Assembly: GCA_032871835.1 (NCBI GenBank)
Contig: CM065301.1
Location: forward strand, 76,726,069-76,790,068
Direction of reading: 5' to 3'
Source of the DNA: Dipteronia dyeriana
Lineage: Eukaryota; Streptophyta; Magnoliopsida; Sapindales; Sapindaceae
DNA length: 64,000 bases
In this document: positions 13,490-26,092 of the stretch, in pieces
Layout of the letters: the number at the start of each line of letters is the position of its first letter
Position numbering within the stretch: the first letter of the stretch is position 1
Translations under genes and position numbers: made by a program
The notes under the pieces: model-generated
Database searches by the model: none
What the model was told of the DNA's origin: nothing
What the model saw: only the letters and a program-made list of their open reading frames with translations

Positions 13490-15754
13490 GATTAAATGTT
13501 CCTCTTCTTTTTATGAAGCTCTTGTTTCACGACAGGCTTCATTTTTAACCGTAATTCTTAGAGTGATCCATTAGAGAAATATTGCACATCCAAAAAAGAT
13601 GATAAAATCATGCAATAAACTGCATTGATATCATTTCCCACTCTACTAGTTAATGGAATATTCAACTTTTTCTGTTTTGCCATTGTATTTAACTGTTTAT
13701 ATTTCCTTTTCTGCTGCAGCTTGTTTGTTATTCTTGCTTATCTTCGAATGATTATCACGTCAGAGCTCTATTTTTGGGTGAACATTGATGGTCAAATACT
13801 GATTTGAGTTGCTTTTAAATAGATAAATAGGTGGCCATGTTACCACCTGCATATATTATCTGCATGACCGTTTATATTACAAAATTACCATTAAATAGAT
13901 TTACTTTCAAGGACACCATCTCCTACTGTAATGACAAATCAAAACAACAGGAAGATGTGATTAACCTTTGCATAACAACATTACCTATATAACAAATCAA
14001 CCTGATAAAAGTTTAAAATGGTAAATGTCACAAATGATTAGTATCTTTTGTTACACTCACAAGGTGTTTGTTTATCGTTTATGTCCCAGCAGTGCCGATT
14101 CTTATCATAAGATCGGATGCTATTTCCCATCACCTTGGCAGATGAACTATTATCTTAGTTAAAGTACAAAACGCCGGTTAAATAATGAAATGCAGCAAAT
14201 TATTATTATTTTTTTTAAAAAAAAAAGCTGTCTTCATCGTTTAGTTAGAACTCCATTGGCACAGACCTCATTGGAGGTCGACTCCATTCACCTCCACGGG
14301 TGGATGTTTTAGAAAAAAATGTGCGGAGAAAAAAAAAGGATAGAAAAAATAATAAAAGAAAAGGTGGGGGTATTTTTGTCCGTCACTGTACTTGACATCA
14401 TTTAAGTTACCCAATAAAAAGTGATACTAAATTTTTGGACTAGTCTTAGAAATTGTATTTACATTTGGGTTTATTTTAGGTGCAGTTTGATATTAGGTAG
14501 TGTTCATATGAAAATAAAAATCTGATAAAATTTTCATGTTTGTTACTAGGTTTGTATTTTTTTTATTTTTTTTTATTTCTAGAAAAGTGATTATAATGAG
14601 AATCAGTGAATCACATTAGCCTCCACAAGGATAATGTAAAACCCACCCCAGTAGATGAGTTTTGCATTTTTCTACATTTGATTCCTATCGTAAGATCTAC
14701 AAATTAAAATAATAATAATAATAATAATAAATTAAATGGAATATATAATCAAACAAAAATGATCAATAATAAAGAAAAATGTTACACACGCTTTGTGCAA
14801 CCGATTGATTCAACTAAATTGATCTTACTACATTATATATTGAGGATTTATCGAATGATTTGAAACTTTTTGTTAGAATCTTGTAAGCAAGAAGAGAGGT
14901 CCTTGTTCATGTGTCTTAAGACTTATAGTAATGGTAATCCATGCCACAACATTATTTAGATCGTATCATTCAAAAATCGAGAAGATAAACACAATTATTA
15001 ACCAAAAAACAGATAGGCCATTCATTGGCACTCTTATTGTCACAAGTAGCAGGGTTTTTCCACCATAAACAATAGTATAATGGATCCTGAGTAATTCAGA
15101 TGGATAGAAAGTAAAAGAAACGCTTCAATTAAGATACATTTACAACCCATAACTCCATAAGTTACTCATCATGACTCGTTACGTAGATTGGTAGCCTAAT
15201 TCTAGCTGCAGTTAAACTAATTTGTTTCTCAATAATGTTGTGGAGATTAGCAACCTAAACTAACTGCCTTGTAATCAGGATAAACAACTTTTTTTTTTTT
15301 TTTTGTTCAAGGAAACCACATTTTTGAAAAAGGGAAGTCAAATAACCTTGGCCATCTAAAAAAGAAATTAGTTTCAGCTGTTATAAATAAAATACATATC
15401 ATAAACATATATCATAATGTTTGCAGGTGGACCAAATGGGTGTGTACAATTACATTGTTCCCACATCAGGATGCGTTTAGTAATAAGGAATAAATGAAAT
15501 CGGAATTAAGTTACTAAATTACATTCCAATATTTACTAATAATTCAGAAATCGGAAACAGAATCAAATTTATTCAATTTCTAATGTTTACCTTTTTTTTG
15601 AAATACAACTACTGTCGGGATTCGGTGAGATTAATTAGACTCTACAAGAACGACTCGGAATACTATTCCCACTATCAGAGGGAAATTACATATGGACTAC
15701 AATTCTCACAACCAAAGAAATGACTGCTCCCACAAACCGGGAGAAAACTCCTCA
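13490..15754. other. Intergenic AT-rich spacer
   Basis: No gene is seen. It holds homopolymer runs, an (AAT)n microsatellite near 14706-14730 and a poly-T tract near 15291-15304. No inverted-repeat boundaries could be fixed. Confidence 0.5.
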
Positions 15755-15808
15755 CACATGCATGCTTGTAAAATGCACATGGTCCACATGCAACACACTG
15801 ATATAAGT
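15755..15808 (-). mobile_element. Truncated copy of the TA-associated short element
   Basis: On the minus strand this reads as the end of the family found complete at 17403-17587 (cttatatcagtgtgttgcat, then gtgg). It directly abuts the larger element starting near 15811. Confidence 0.45.
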
Positions 15809-15810
15809 GG

Positions 15811-17587
<1,777 letters not shown>

Positions 17588-19048
17588 AAGCGTTTTTCAG
17601 TTGCTGTTTTTTGAAAATAGAAATAAAAATGAAAACAGTATTTTTGGTTTCATTTTCGAATTATGAAAACGTGTCTGGTAGCAAATACTGAAAGCTGTAT
17701 TTTGAAAATGAAAACGGAAAAAATGCATCTGGTAGGTTAACCGAAAACTATCAAAAATTGAAATATCAAATTTAGTATTTTGTTTAATATTATTACAACT
17801 ATAAACAAATTGATTAAATAATTAACCAATATAATTTTTGTATTGTAAATTTTAAATTAAATAAAAGTAACACATAAAAAATTAATTCAAAAAAACATAA
17901 AAAAATGAATTAATTAAAACTAAACTTTTAAATTATAAATAAATAATTATAATATATTAATAATAATATATATTATTTTATATATTAAAAATTATTATAT
18001 TTTTTATATATGAAATATTTTTATATTTTTTATATCATATTTTTATATATAATAATACATAATATGACATTATATCCTATATAAATATATAATATTTGAT
18101 ATTAAATATTATTTCATAATATTTACATAATTATAAAATATTATATATTATAATATATAATATTTATTATATTATATATTTATTATTTAATTTACTAATT
18201 ATTATATAATATATATAATATAATAATAATAATAATTATTATAATATATATAATAGGGGTATTTTGGTAATTTAAAAATCTTGTTCCGTCTTGTCATAGA
18301 CTAGAGGTGTCCACGGTTTGGTTAAACCGTTCGAAACCGAACCGAAACCGACCTCTGGAAACCGAAACCGAAACCGAAACCGAAACCGTAACCGTAACCG
18401 AAATCGTCGGTTACAAAACCGGTTGGAAACAGGATCCCGACGGTTCGGTTACAGTTATGGGATCTTAAAAACCGACCAAAAACCGATGGTTAAACCGCCG
18501 GTTTCAAAATTTAAAAAAAAAACCCAATGAAATGCTAACACGTGGCAGCATTTCAGAAAAAAAAAATAATTGAAAAAAAGTATATAAAATAATATATATA
18601 TTAATTTTTGTAAAAAAAAAAAAAACCGAACGAACCGAACCGTTCGTTTTCACAAACCGAAACCGAAACCGAAACCGAACAGAAAAACCGCCGGTTCCTA
18701 AACCGCCCCAAACCGTTCTATTCCGGTTACGGTTACGGTTCGGCCTTTCCACGGAACCGAAACCTACGGTTTGAAACCAAAACCGAACCGAAACCGAACC
18801 GTGGACACCATTATCCTAGACATATCAAACGCATAACAGTACAATTAGTAGTTTAAGATTTTTTTTAATAAAAAAAAATGAAAAATAAAAACGAAAAACG
18901 AAAAACAAGTATTTTATGTTTTTCAAATATTTCACTTTAACACTGGTTTCGTTTTTTTTTTTGAAAATAAAATGAAAAACGATTAACGAACGTGTTTTCG
19001 AAATCGCTTTTAAAAAATAAAAACGAAAACGAACTGAAAAACAGCTAC
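17588..19048. mobile_element. Degenerate TIR element split by a nested hAT MITE
   Basis: The left arm (17588-17780: agcgtttttcagttgctgtt, then AAAATGAAAAC-type text) is inverted in the right arm (18870-19048, minus strand: gtagctgtttttcagttcgt). The core is very AT-rich, with no ORF. The 512-bp hAT element at 18302-18813 interrupts it, so this element is older. Ends are approximate. Confidence 0.5.
18302..18813. mobile_element. hAT-type MITE (512 bp) rich in AACCG repeats
   Basis: Termini are TAGAGGTGTCCACGG and, inverted, TAATGGTGTCCACGG. They are flanked by an 8-bp duplication, TCATAGAC (18294-18301) and TCCTAGAC (18814-18821), one mismatch. An 8-bp TSD and TAG ends are hAT hallmarks. Subterminal arrays of AACCGAAACCG run inward from both ends on opposite strands. 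Short ORFs of R/N repeats inside are by-products of the array. No transposase. Confidence 0.85.
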
Positions 19049-19078
19049 AGGATGAGACCTAATCTTAACCGGTATCCT

Positions 19079-19103
19079 AATTTAATTTAATTTAATTTAA
19101 TTT
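19079..19103. repeat. (TTTAA)n microsatellite
   Basis: Five consecutive units lie about 370 bases upstream of the mTERF start codon. Confidence 0.9.
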
Positions 19104-19466
19104 TTTCGTTACATGCTTACATGATATCACCTTCTCCTTCTCCTGTTAATTATTATTATTATTATTTTGGTTACATAATTTCTCGTTCTCTTGTGAACGA
19201 GCAGAAGCAGTAGGAAATAGGAATAACCTATAATTAGCGAATGACCAGAACGCGCCGATGAACCCTACTTAAGCTTGATTCAACAATTGAAACTCCATGA
19301 CAGCCACTTAGCCAACCCTACCTGCTGCTAAAGCTTCTTTTCATATTAAAGTTGAGGTAAGCTAAAGCACCCAACCACTTCATTTTCCATTTCTTCTTGG
19401 TTTCTTTATCTGTTTCTTTTTTCTTGGGAGAGAGGGGAATTTCTCTTTCTCTGTACTTCATATCTC

Positions 19467-21908
19467 ATGAAAACAGTGATAACCCATATGCAGAAGCAGA
19501 GAATAACATCTATTCTCAACTGGGTGTCTTCAAATTTTGTTGAAAACCGCTTTGCATCATCAAAACCCTCATTTGGACCTATTTACATTGCTCAAAACCC
19601 TAGGCTCTATAGGACAAAAACAACGGTTTTTAGTGATGGCTATGTTAGCCAAGTATCGCCTGCCATTAGAAGAGAAGCTCAAGGTGCATTATTAGAGTAT
19701 TTGCTTTCCACTAGGAGCTTACAGTTTCTGGATGCAGAACATATGAGCAAAAACTCCCCACATTTTATCGAACAATTGTTAAAACAGGTTCAAAATGCTG
19801 CGGATATAAAGGGGTCTATTACCCGGTATTTGCGGTACCATCCTATTAATGAATTTGAGCTTTTCTTCGAGAGTTTGGGATTGGAACCTTTCGAGTATCG
19901 TAGTCTTCTTCCACGTGATTTGATGTTTTTGAGCGATGATGAGTTGTTGCTGGAGAACTATTATGTTTTGTGTAATTATGGTATTGCGCGAAGTAAGATA
20001 GGGAAGATTTATAAGCAAGCAATGGAAGTTTTTCGATATGATTTTGGAGTTTTGCAATCAAAGCTTCAAGCTTATGAGGAACTAGGCCTTAATCAGTTTT
20101 TTATATCTAAGGTTATTGTTTGTAGTCCTTATCTCCTGATTGGGGGTGTGCATGCAAAGTTTGTTGAGGTATTGACGATATTGAAGAGTATGGGAATTGA
20201 ATTGAGCTGGATTGAGGAAAATTTGTTGGAGCAAGATTCTTATAATTGGAGTATGATACTTAGTGTTTTACGCTTATTTAGCAAAATTGGTTTCAGTGAG
20301 GAGCAGTTAAGTGGATTAATCAGGCAACATCCGGGACTTATCTTTGAGGGTTCAGAGAATCAGGTACTTACGCTGATCGCGTTTCTACTAAAATATGGAA
20401 CCACCATGAATGAGATACGTTTGATGTTTCTGCAGTTCCCACAAATTCAAGTGGGATTTTTTTTTTTGAATTTGAAGAATTGCCTTATGCTACTGTTTGA
20501 GATTGAGATGGAGTTGGATGAGATTGGAAAGATTATCGGTTCTCACGCCATGTTTATGGGTTCATTAACTTTAAAGAAACCTAGTACCATACTTTCTTTG
20601 TTGAATGTTGGGAGAAAGCGACTTTGTGAACACATCCAGGAGAATCCTCTAGAAATGAAGAAATGGGTTATGGGTTCAAAAATAGAGCCATTACCAAAAT
20701 CAGGTGATAAAGAAAGATCACCAATGCTAGTCACTAAGTTCTTGATTGATTTGGGATTTGCAGAGAACTCCAATGAAATGGAAAAAGCACTGAAGGTTTT
20801 TCGAGGCAGAGGAGAGGAGCTTCAGGAGAGATTCGATTGTATTGTGAATGCCGGCTTGGATAGGCAGGATGTTTGTAAAATGATCAGGCTTCACCCAAGA
20901 TTTCTTAACCAGAAAAAAAGTGTCATCGAATTGAAGATTGATTTACTTGTAAATGGTTTGTGTTATCCTGTCTCACATTTAGTGACTTTCCCAGCATATT
21001 TTGATTATACGGTGCAAAGGATCCAACTTAGGATGTCAATGTATAATTGGCTTAAAGATCAAGGAGTTGAAGAACCTATGCTGCCCTTGAGTACTATAAT
21101 TGGATGCTCACAGAAAGTATTTATGCAGCGATTTGTAAAGACTATGTTCATGTTTGAGATTGGAAAGATTGTCCGTTCTCACGCCTTGTTTATGGGTTCA
21201 TTAACTTTTAAGAAACCTAATACCATACTTTCATTGTTGAATGTTGGGAGAAAGCGACTTTATGAACACATCATGGAGAATCCTCCAGAAATGAAGAAAT
21301 GGGTTATGGGTTCAAATATGGAGCCATTACCAAAATCAGGTGAAAAAGAAAGATCTCAAATGCTAGTCACTAAGTTCTTGATTGATGTGGGATTCGCAGA
21401 GAACTCCAATGAAATGGAAAAAGCACTGAAGGTTTTTCGAGGCAGAGGAGGGGAGCTTCAGGAGAGATTCGATTGTATTGTGAAAGCTGGCTTGGATAGG
21501 CAGGATGTTTGTAAAATGGTCAGACTTCGCCCAAGGTTTCTTAACAAGAAAAAAAGTGTCATCGAATTGAAGATTGATTTACTTGTAAATGGTTTGGGTT
21601 ATCCTGTATCACATTTAGTGACATTCCCAGCTTATCTTGATTATACGGTGCAAAGGATCATACTTAGGATGTCAATGTATAATTGGCTTAAAGATCAAGG
21701 AGTTGAAGAACCTATGTTGCCCTTGAGTACTATAATTGGATGCTCACAGAAAGTATTTATGCAGCGATTTGTAAATCAACATCTTGAAGGCCACCAAGTT
21801 TGGCAGAATTTGAAGAAACAAATATGTACCGAATATGAGAAATCTGTTTCGAAGGAGTCGTGCTTGGGTCTACGTGTGTTTGTTGCGTGGGTTGAGGCAG
21901 GAATATAG
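19467..21908 (+). CDS. mTERF family protein, organelle-targeted, with internal duplication (813 aa)
   Basis: A single uninterrupted reading frame encodes a plant mTERF-type protein, closest by eye to those annotated as MTEF18-like. The family binds organellar nucleic acid and acts in transcription or RNA processing. The first 60 residues are basic, Ser-rich and poor in acidic residues, as in a mitochondrial or plastid transit peptide. After it come helical mTERF-like repeats with the spaced pattern L..LG....(I/V)..(I/V)...P.L, for example LGLNQFFISKVIVCSPYLL. Residues about 352-563 and 564-769 are near-identical copies of one 212-aa block (FRGRGEELQERFDCIV in copy one). Without the duplication the protein would be about 600 aa, the usual size. 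The start ATG is the first in frame after a pyrimidine-rich leader, and the sequence downstream of it has the transit-peptide character. No stop or frameshift, so it is probably expressed; orthology is uncertain. Confidence 0.88.
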   Translation: MKTVITHMQKQRITSILNWVSSNFVENRFASSKPSFGPIYIAQNPRLYRTKTTVFSDGYVSQVSPAIRREAQGALLEYLLSTRSLQFLDAEHMSKNSPHFIEQLLKQVQNAADIKGSITRYLRYHPINEFELFFESLGLEPFEYRSLLPRDLMFLSDDELLLENYYVLCNYGIARSKIGKIYKQAMEVFRYDFGVLQSKLQAYEELGLNQFFISKVIVCSPYLLIGGVHAKFVEVLTILKSMGIELSWIEENLLEQDSYNWSMILSVLRLFSKIGFSEEQLSGLIRQHPGLIFEGSENQVLTLIAFLLKYGTTMNEIRLMFLQFPQIQVGFFFLNLKNCLMLLFEIEMELDEIGKIIGSHAMFMGSLTLKKPSTILSLLNVGRKRLCEHIQENPLEMKKWVMGSKIEPLPKSGDKERSPMLVTKFLIDLGFAENSNEMEKALKVFRGRGEELQERFDCIVNAGLDRQDVCKMIRLHPRFLNQKKSVIELKIDLLVNGLCYPVSHLVTFPAYFDYTVQRIQLRMSMYNWLKDQGVEEPMLPLSTIIGCSQKVFMQRFVKTMFMFEIGKIVRSHALFMGSLTFKKPNTILSLLNVGRKRLYEHIMENPPEMKKWVMGSNMEPLPKSGEKERSQMLVTKFLIDVGFAENSNEMEKALKVFRGRGGELQERFDCIVKAGLDRQDVCKMVRLRPRFLNKKKSVIELKIDLLVNGLGYPVSHLVTFPAYLDYTVQRIILRMSMYNWLKDQGVEEPMLPLSTIIGCSQKVFMQRFVNQHLEGHQVWQNLKKQICTEYEKSVSKESCLGLRVFVAWVEAGI
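20520..21773 (+). repeat. 636-bp in-frame tandem duplication inside the mTERF gene
   Basis: Unit 1 starts at 20520 and unit 2 at 21156, both with gagattggaaagatt followed by ttctcacgcc. The period is 636 bp, 212 codons, so the frame is kept. The copies differ at scattered sites (about 5% by eye). Unit 1 ends in QRFVKTMF and unit 2 in QRFVNQHL, where the original C-terminus resumes. A short tgtttgagattg match at the junction (20495 and 21151) could have primed the event. Confidence 0.92.
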
Positions 21909-22215
21909 TAGACTTCTTCAGGCTGAGAGATGGATCAAGCTGTTATCTTTCCCTGTGTTCCTCAAGTAGAGCATAAGTGAATATATGAAGCATAGCTGAC
22001 TCCAGAGAAATTTTTAATTTGTAATTTGAAGCTTATGAAGCATTGCCAAATTTATTTTCATACTAAGACAGGTGGTTAAATGCCATTTGTAATTTGTGCA
22101 TACTACTAACAACAATTTCTGGGTGATGATTATGAGATTATGTTATCATTTGTAGTTGTCAATCTTGTTTTGGATTTTCATAGGTATTATGACTCATGTA
22201 GAAAGAAATAATCAA

Positions 22216-22659
22216 CCACCTTCAATTAGGGGCAAATTGCACAAATATCTCGTGAGGTTACGCAATAGTGCACCGAGTGGCAACGTTTGTCTCTGATTTC
22301 TATTGACTAGCAGGTGTAGAATGTCCATAAATGAAACTGGAGGGTACAACATGACTGATATATTAAACTAGTGGGGGGTGTTAATAATATTTGTAAAAGC
22401 AAATTACGATGGACAACAAAAACAAGAATTTCTAATTGACCGAATTACCTACTTCGAGTCATTGTTGAGAAAACCCACGCTAATCTCCAGTGAGTAGTGG
22501 GTAGTGGGTAACCAACCGTTGTGCAGCAGAAGCCCATTCATTGGCAGTAACCAGGTCATCCGAAGAAGCGCAAAGCTCTCTCAGTTGACAGTTGAGAGCC
22601 AAGCCCAAATCGGTTTAAAATGCAAGGTAAATTACTCGAGCAAACACTTTTATCTTCAT
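22216..22659. other. Intergenic, with remnant MULE-like text
   Basis: No gene is seen. Near 22225 the phrase ggcaaattgcacaaatatct recalls ends of small plant MULE elements, but no partner end was found. Confidence 0.35.
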
Positions 22660-22795
22660 TTTTATTAGTCTTCAACTTGTCTTTGAGTCCGCAATAATGA
22701 CCCGTTTGCAGTAATTTAGAACATCTATTCTCATATGGGTTTCTTCTAATTTGTTTGAAAACCACTGGATCATCAAAAGCCCGATTTCTAATAAA
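22660..22795 (+). pseudogene. 5' stub of a second mTERF copy
   Basis: From about 22701 to 22785 the sequence follows the start of the intact mTERF gene (19480-19580): shared pieces include acatctattctca, tgggt.tcttc.aattt, gttgaaaacc or gtttgaaaacc, and atcatcaaaa. The homology stops near 22790, just before a TA-rich tract and a short mobile element, so the rest of the gene is gone. The stub lies 3.2 kb downstream in the same orientation, as expected for a decayed tandem duplicate. Confidence 0.7.
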
Positions 22796-22835
22796 ATTTT
22801 CTCCTCGGTGTGTACTTTATATTTATATATATATA

Positions 22836-22986
22836 AAAAATTTCAAGCCAGTACGCACCGATATAAATTCATCAGTGCGTTGAATGTGAATCATTAAATT
22901 TACATACTTTGACTAAAAGTGTATACAATTGTCAAAACTTCTCCATAATCAATGGTGCTCATACAACACACTGACATGAAAACCAC
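22836..22986 (-). mobile_element. TA-microsatellite-associated short element, copy B
   Basis: Inverted relative of copy A: on the minus strand it reads agtggttttcatgtcagtgt, later gagaagttttgacaattgta, and ends with cggtgcgtactgg. TA repeats flank both sides (about 22815-22835 and 22986-22996). Confidence 0.65.
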
Positions 22987-23047
22987 TATATATATACAAA
23001 AATAAAATTTCCGAGAGAAAACCAAAACTAGTGATCCAAAATATTAT

Positions 23048-24039
23048 AATTTCGTTTCTAACCACATACAAAAGTTTAATTGTTAATAACCATATTTTTG
23101 AGAAATTACTTGAATGTCCTCATATAAAAACTATCCCCAAACACACACACTCTCTCCTCTCTTCTCTCTCCTTGCTCATCTCTCTTTCTCTCTCTCCTCT
23201 CTCTCTCTCTTTCCCCATTCACCATTGTCGGACGTAGTTGCTTGGGCATGCACCGCCCGACGAAGGTGTCGCCGAGCTGCCTAGTATGCGCCGAACCAAG
23301 GGGTGCGCTGCTTGGCTTCGCTCTCTTCTCTATCCTTGTTCCTCTCTCTCTCTCTCCTCTCTCTCCTCTCTTCACTCTCTTATGTTTAGGGAATAATAAA
23401 TGTTGAAATATATAAAATTTAAGGGTTGATTGGGTTGATATATGATATTTAGGATGATTTAGGACTTGAAAGTGTGAAATCTTCGACAAACTTGAAATGT
23501 TTTACTAAAACTTGAAATCATGATTTAAATCTTACTGAAAACTTGAAATCTTACCCATAAACTCATCAACATTTCAAGTTTTTACATAAGATTACAAGTT
23601 TTTGAACCAATGAAACTTGAAATTTCCAGTCAAAAACTTGATTGAAATCTTACTCAAAAAACTTGAAATCTTACCTAAACTTGTCAACATTTCAAGTTTT
23701 TACATAAGATTTCAAGTTTTCGAACCAGTGAACTTAAAATCTTCTAGAAAAAACTTAAAACCTTATTTAATTCGACTCTTCATAAAACACACACTAAATT
23801 GATGCAATAAATTTAAACCATGCTAAAACCATCCTCTAGTTGGTCGATTTGTAGGAACAAAAATTAAAATTTGATGTGGAAGAATACCGAGAGAAGAAGG
23901 AAAAAGACGGTAGAAAAAAAAAAGCAAATAGAAAAGTTGATATTGAGAGTATTTTTGTAATTATAGGATATACATTGAATTTTTTTCAAAAAAGTGGTTA
24001 TTAACAATTAAATTTTCGTATGTGGTTAAAAATGAATTT
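23048..24039. mobile_element. MULE-like non-autonomous element with a GC-rich core
   Basis: The left end around 23053-23100 (ctaaccacatacaaaagttt, then aattgttaataaccat) is inverted at the right end (23980-24039, minus strand: taaccacatacgaaaattta, then attgttaataaccac), over roughly 50 bp. Inside are CT-rich tracts, a GC-rich island at 23227-23325 that stands out from the surroundings, and a degenerate tandem array of aacttgaaatctta-type units (23460-23770). TSD not resolved. Confidence 0.6.
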
Positions 24040-24178
24040 CCCACATTAGATGTGGTCATTTTCAATGATTTCCACTAAAATTTCCATATACAACCAAACA
24101 CAATTATTTAACATTCTCAGGAATCTGACATAATATTATCATGTATAACCAAATACATATATACAGGTCTCCCAGGAA

Positions 24179-24589
24179 TAGAGGTGTCTACGATTTGGTT
24201 TCGGTTCAGTTTCGGTTACGAACCACCAGTTTCGGTTCTGTGGAAAGGTCTAACCGTAACCATAACCGGAGTTGGACGGTTTAGTTCGGTTATGTAACCG
24301 TCGGTTTGGCGGTTATGGTTTGATTACGGGCCGGTTTCGGTTACGGTTGTTTTTTTTTTCAAACGAATTGTCACTTGTCACAATACTATTGGTTTTTTTT
24401 ATATAAAATATATCAAAGTCGGCGGTTAAACCGTCGGTTTTGAGGCAGTTTTTGGGAAAGGATAACCGTAACCAAACCGTCGAGAAACGGATTTTGTAAC
24501 CGACGGTTACGGTTCAGTTTCGGTTACTGTTTTGGATGGACGGTTTTAGTTCAGTTTCGAATGGTTTAACCAAACCGTGTACACTTCTA
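24179..24589. mobile_element. hAT-type MITE (411 bp) with exact 8-bp TSD
   Basis: Termini are TAGAGGTGTCTACG and, inverted, TAGAAGTGTACACG. The element is flanked by perfect CCCAGGAA copies at 24171-24178 and 24590-24597. The interior is rich in GGTTACGG and GGTTTCGG repeats, as in the element at 18302-18813, and has no coding capacity. Same family by ends and repeat content. Confidence 0.92.
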
Positions 24590-24599
24590 CCCAGGAATT

Positions 24600-24830
24600 A
24601 TATTACTGTATTTAACTTTCCCATGAATCAGATTATTTTTTATTACCTCATACCAAACAGCCCCTTACTAACTTGGATGCGGGAAATCTCTGTTTAGGTC
24701 GATTTTACCCAACTTGTAACGTATTAGGTGGACACCCAAACCACCAAACTGATCAATCCGTCCAAACCAAACCAAACCAAACCAATTTAAGTGGGTTGGT
24801 TTTGCTTTGTTAAATAATAAATAAAATAAA
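24600..24830. other. Remnant of an AACCAAACC-rich element, left part
   Basis: Sequence such as aaccaaaccaaaccaaacca near 24770 faces gttttggttggtttgtggg near 25655 on the other side of the MULE MITE. The pair may be one older element split by that insertion; ends were not found. Confidence 0.35.
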
Positions 24831-25612
24831 GAGTGACGATATTGACACCCCTAAAAAACTGTATATATACACCTTTCGTAATTACACCCCTAAAATATTT
24901 TAAAAATCTATGTTTCGTAAATCAACCCCACTTAATGCCAAGAATACCCTTATTTAATTTTATTATAATATTTTTTTAGTACACCCTACTATATTGTTAT
25001 CTAATCAGATTTATTTAAAATTTAATTATTTTAGATCTCTTTATTCAAATAAATAATTTCTGTTTAAAAAAAAAATTCTAACTCCTATAAAAACATTTGA
25101 TGTCACTAAAATATTGTTTGAAATTTTGTCTTATCATTGCATTAATACTTTTTTTTAATTCTTTAATTTTTTAAAACTTAAAATTCTCCAATTCCACCGA
25201 ACTAAAAAGCTATGTGTATCTAAATTCCTATGTTTCTAAGAAAGTTTATTGTTTTTTTTTACAATAGATATTTTATTGATGTATTGATTTTTATTTTATT
25301 CAATTATAGCAGTAAATAATTGTTGGTCAACTCAATTAATTTGTATTCTTTAAATGAAATTGAAATTAGTATTTAAAATAGAAGTTAGGGTTTGATAAAA
25401 TATAAGGTTTTTATTATCATATCAAACAATTAATAGGAGACTTCGTTTTTTTTTTCAATGGATTGATATAAAACCAATTAATAATTATTGGTGTGTACTT
25501 ACAAACTATTTAGTAATTTAAGTAATTTTACTCAAGGGTAATATTGGATTTTAAATAATATACTAAATTGGGGTGTACATACAGTTTTTGAGGGGTGTAA
25601 ATATCGTCACTC
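24831..25612. mobile_element. MULE-type MITE (782 bp) with exact 9-bp TSD
   Basis: Terminal inverted repeats of about 44 bp start GAGTGACGATATTGACACCC on the left and GAGTGACGATATTTACACCC inverted on the right. The flanks are identical 9-mers TAAAATAAA at 24822-24830 and 25613-25621. Long TIRs with a 9-bp TSD are diagnostic of Mutator-like elements. The interior is AT-rich without a transposase. Confidence 0.93.
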
Positions 25613-25756
25613 TAAAATAAAATACCGATTGGATTTTTTTTAGCAACCCGATTAGTTTTGGTTGGTTTGTGGGAATTATATTTTATCAAACCACATAACC
25701 CAACACAAACCATTATAAATACATACTTAATATATATATATATATATATATATATA

Positions 25757-26070
25757 CAGTATCCTAGTAAGCACTGGGTGCTAATAGGGCGGAGACCTGA
25801 TGCCTAGCGCCTAGGCCGATTAATCGCCAATTAATCAAAAAATTATTTACTCTTCATCTCCCTCTCTCTCTTTCTCTCTTCATCTTCTTCGTTCATTTTT
25901 GACCGATTAATTGATCGATTAATCATCGATTTGACCGATTAATTGGCGGTTTGGCCAATTAATCGGTCACCAACTAATAAGTTTGATTTTGACCATTTCG
26001 CTTTAGTTTGCTGACAACTTGCTGTATTGAGCCGATTAATTGGCCTAGACGGCCGATTTTTTGAACACTG
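25757..26070. mobile_element. hAT-like MITE (314 bp) inserted in a TA tract
   Basis: It starts CAGTATCC and ends GAACACTG (inverted CAGTGTTC), with inner inverted text ctaggccgattaatcg and ggccaattaatcggc. Both flanks are (TA)n, which gives a compatible but uninformative 8-bp TATATATA duplication. Interior copies of ccgattaat are repeated several times. Non-coding. Confidence 0.65.
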
Positions 26071-26092
26071 TATATATATATATATATATATA

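Noticed and set aside
18318..18752. Arg/Asn-repeat frames on both strands
   Set aside because: They arise from AACCG repeats of the hAT MITE and occur on both strands symmetrically.
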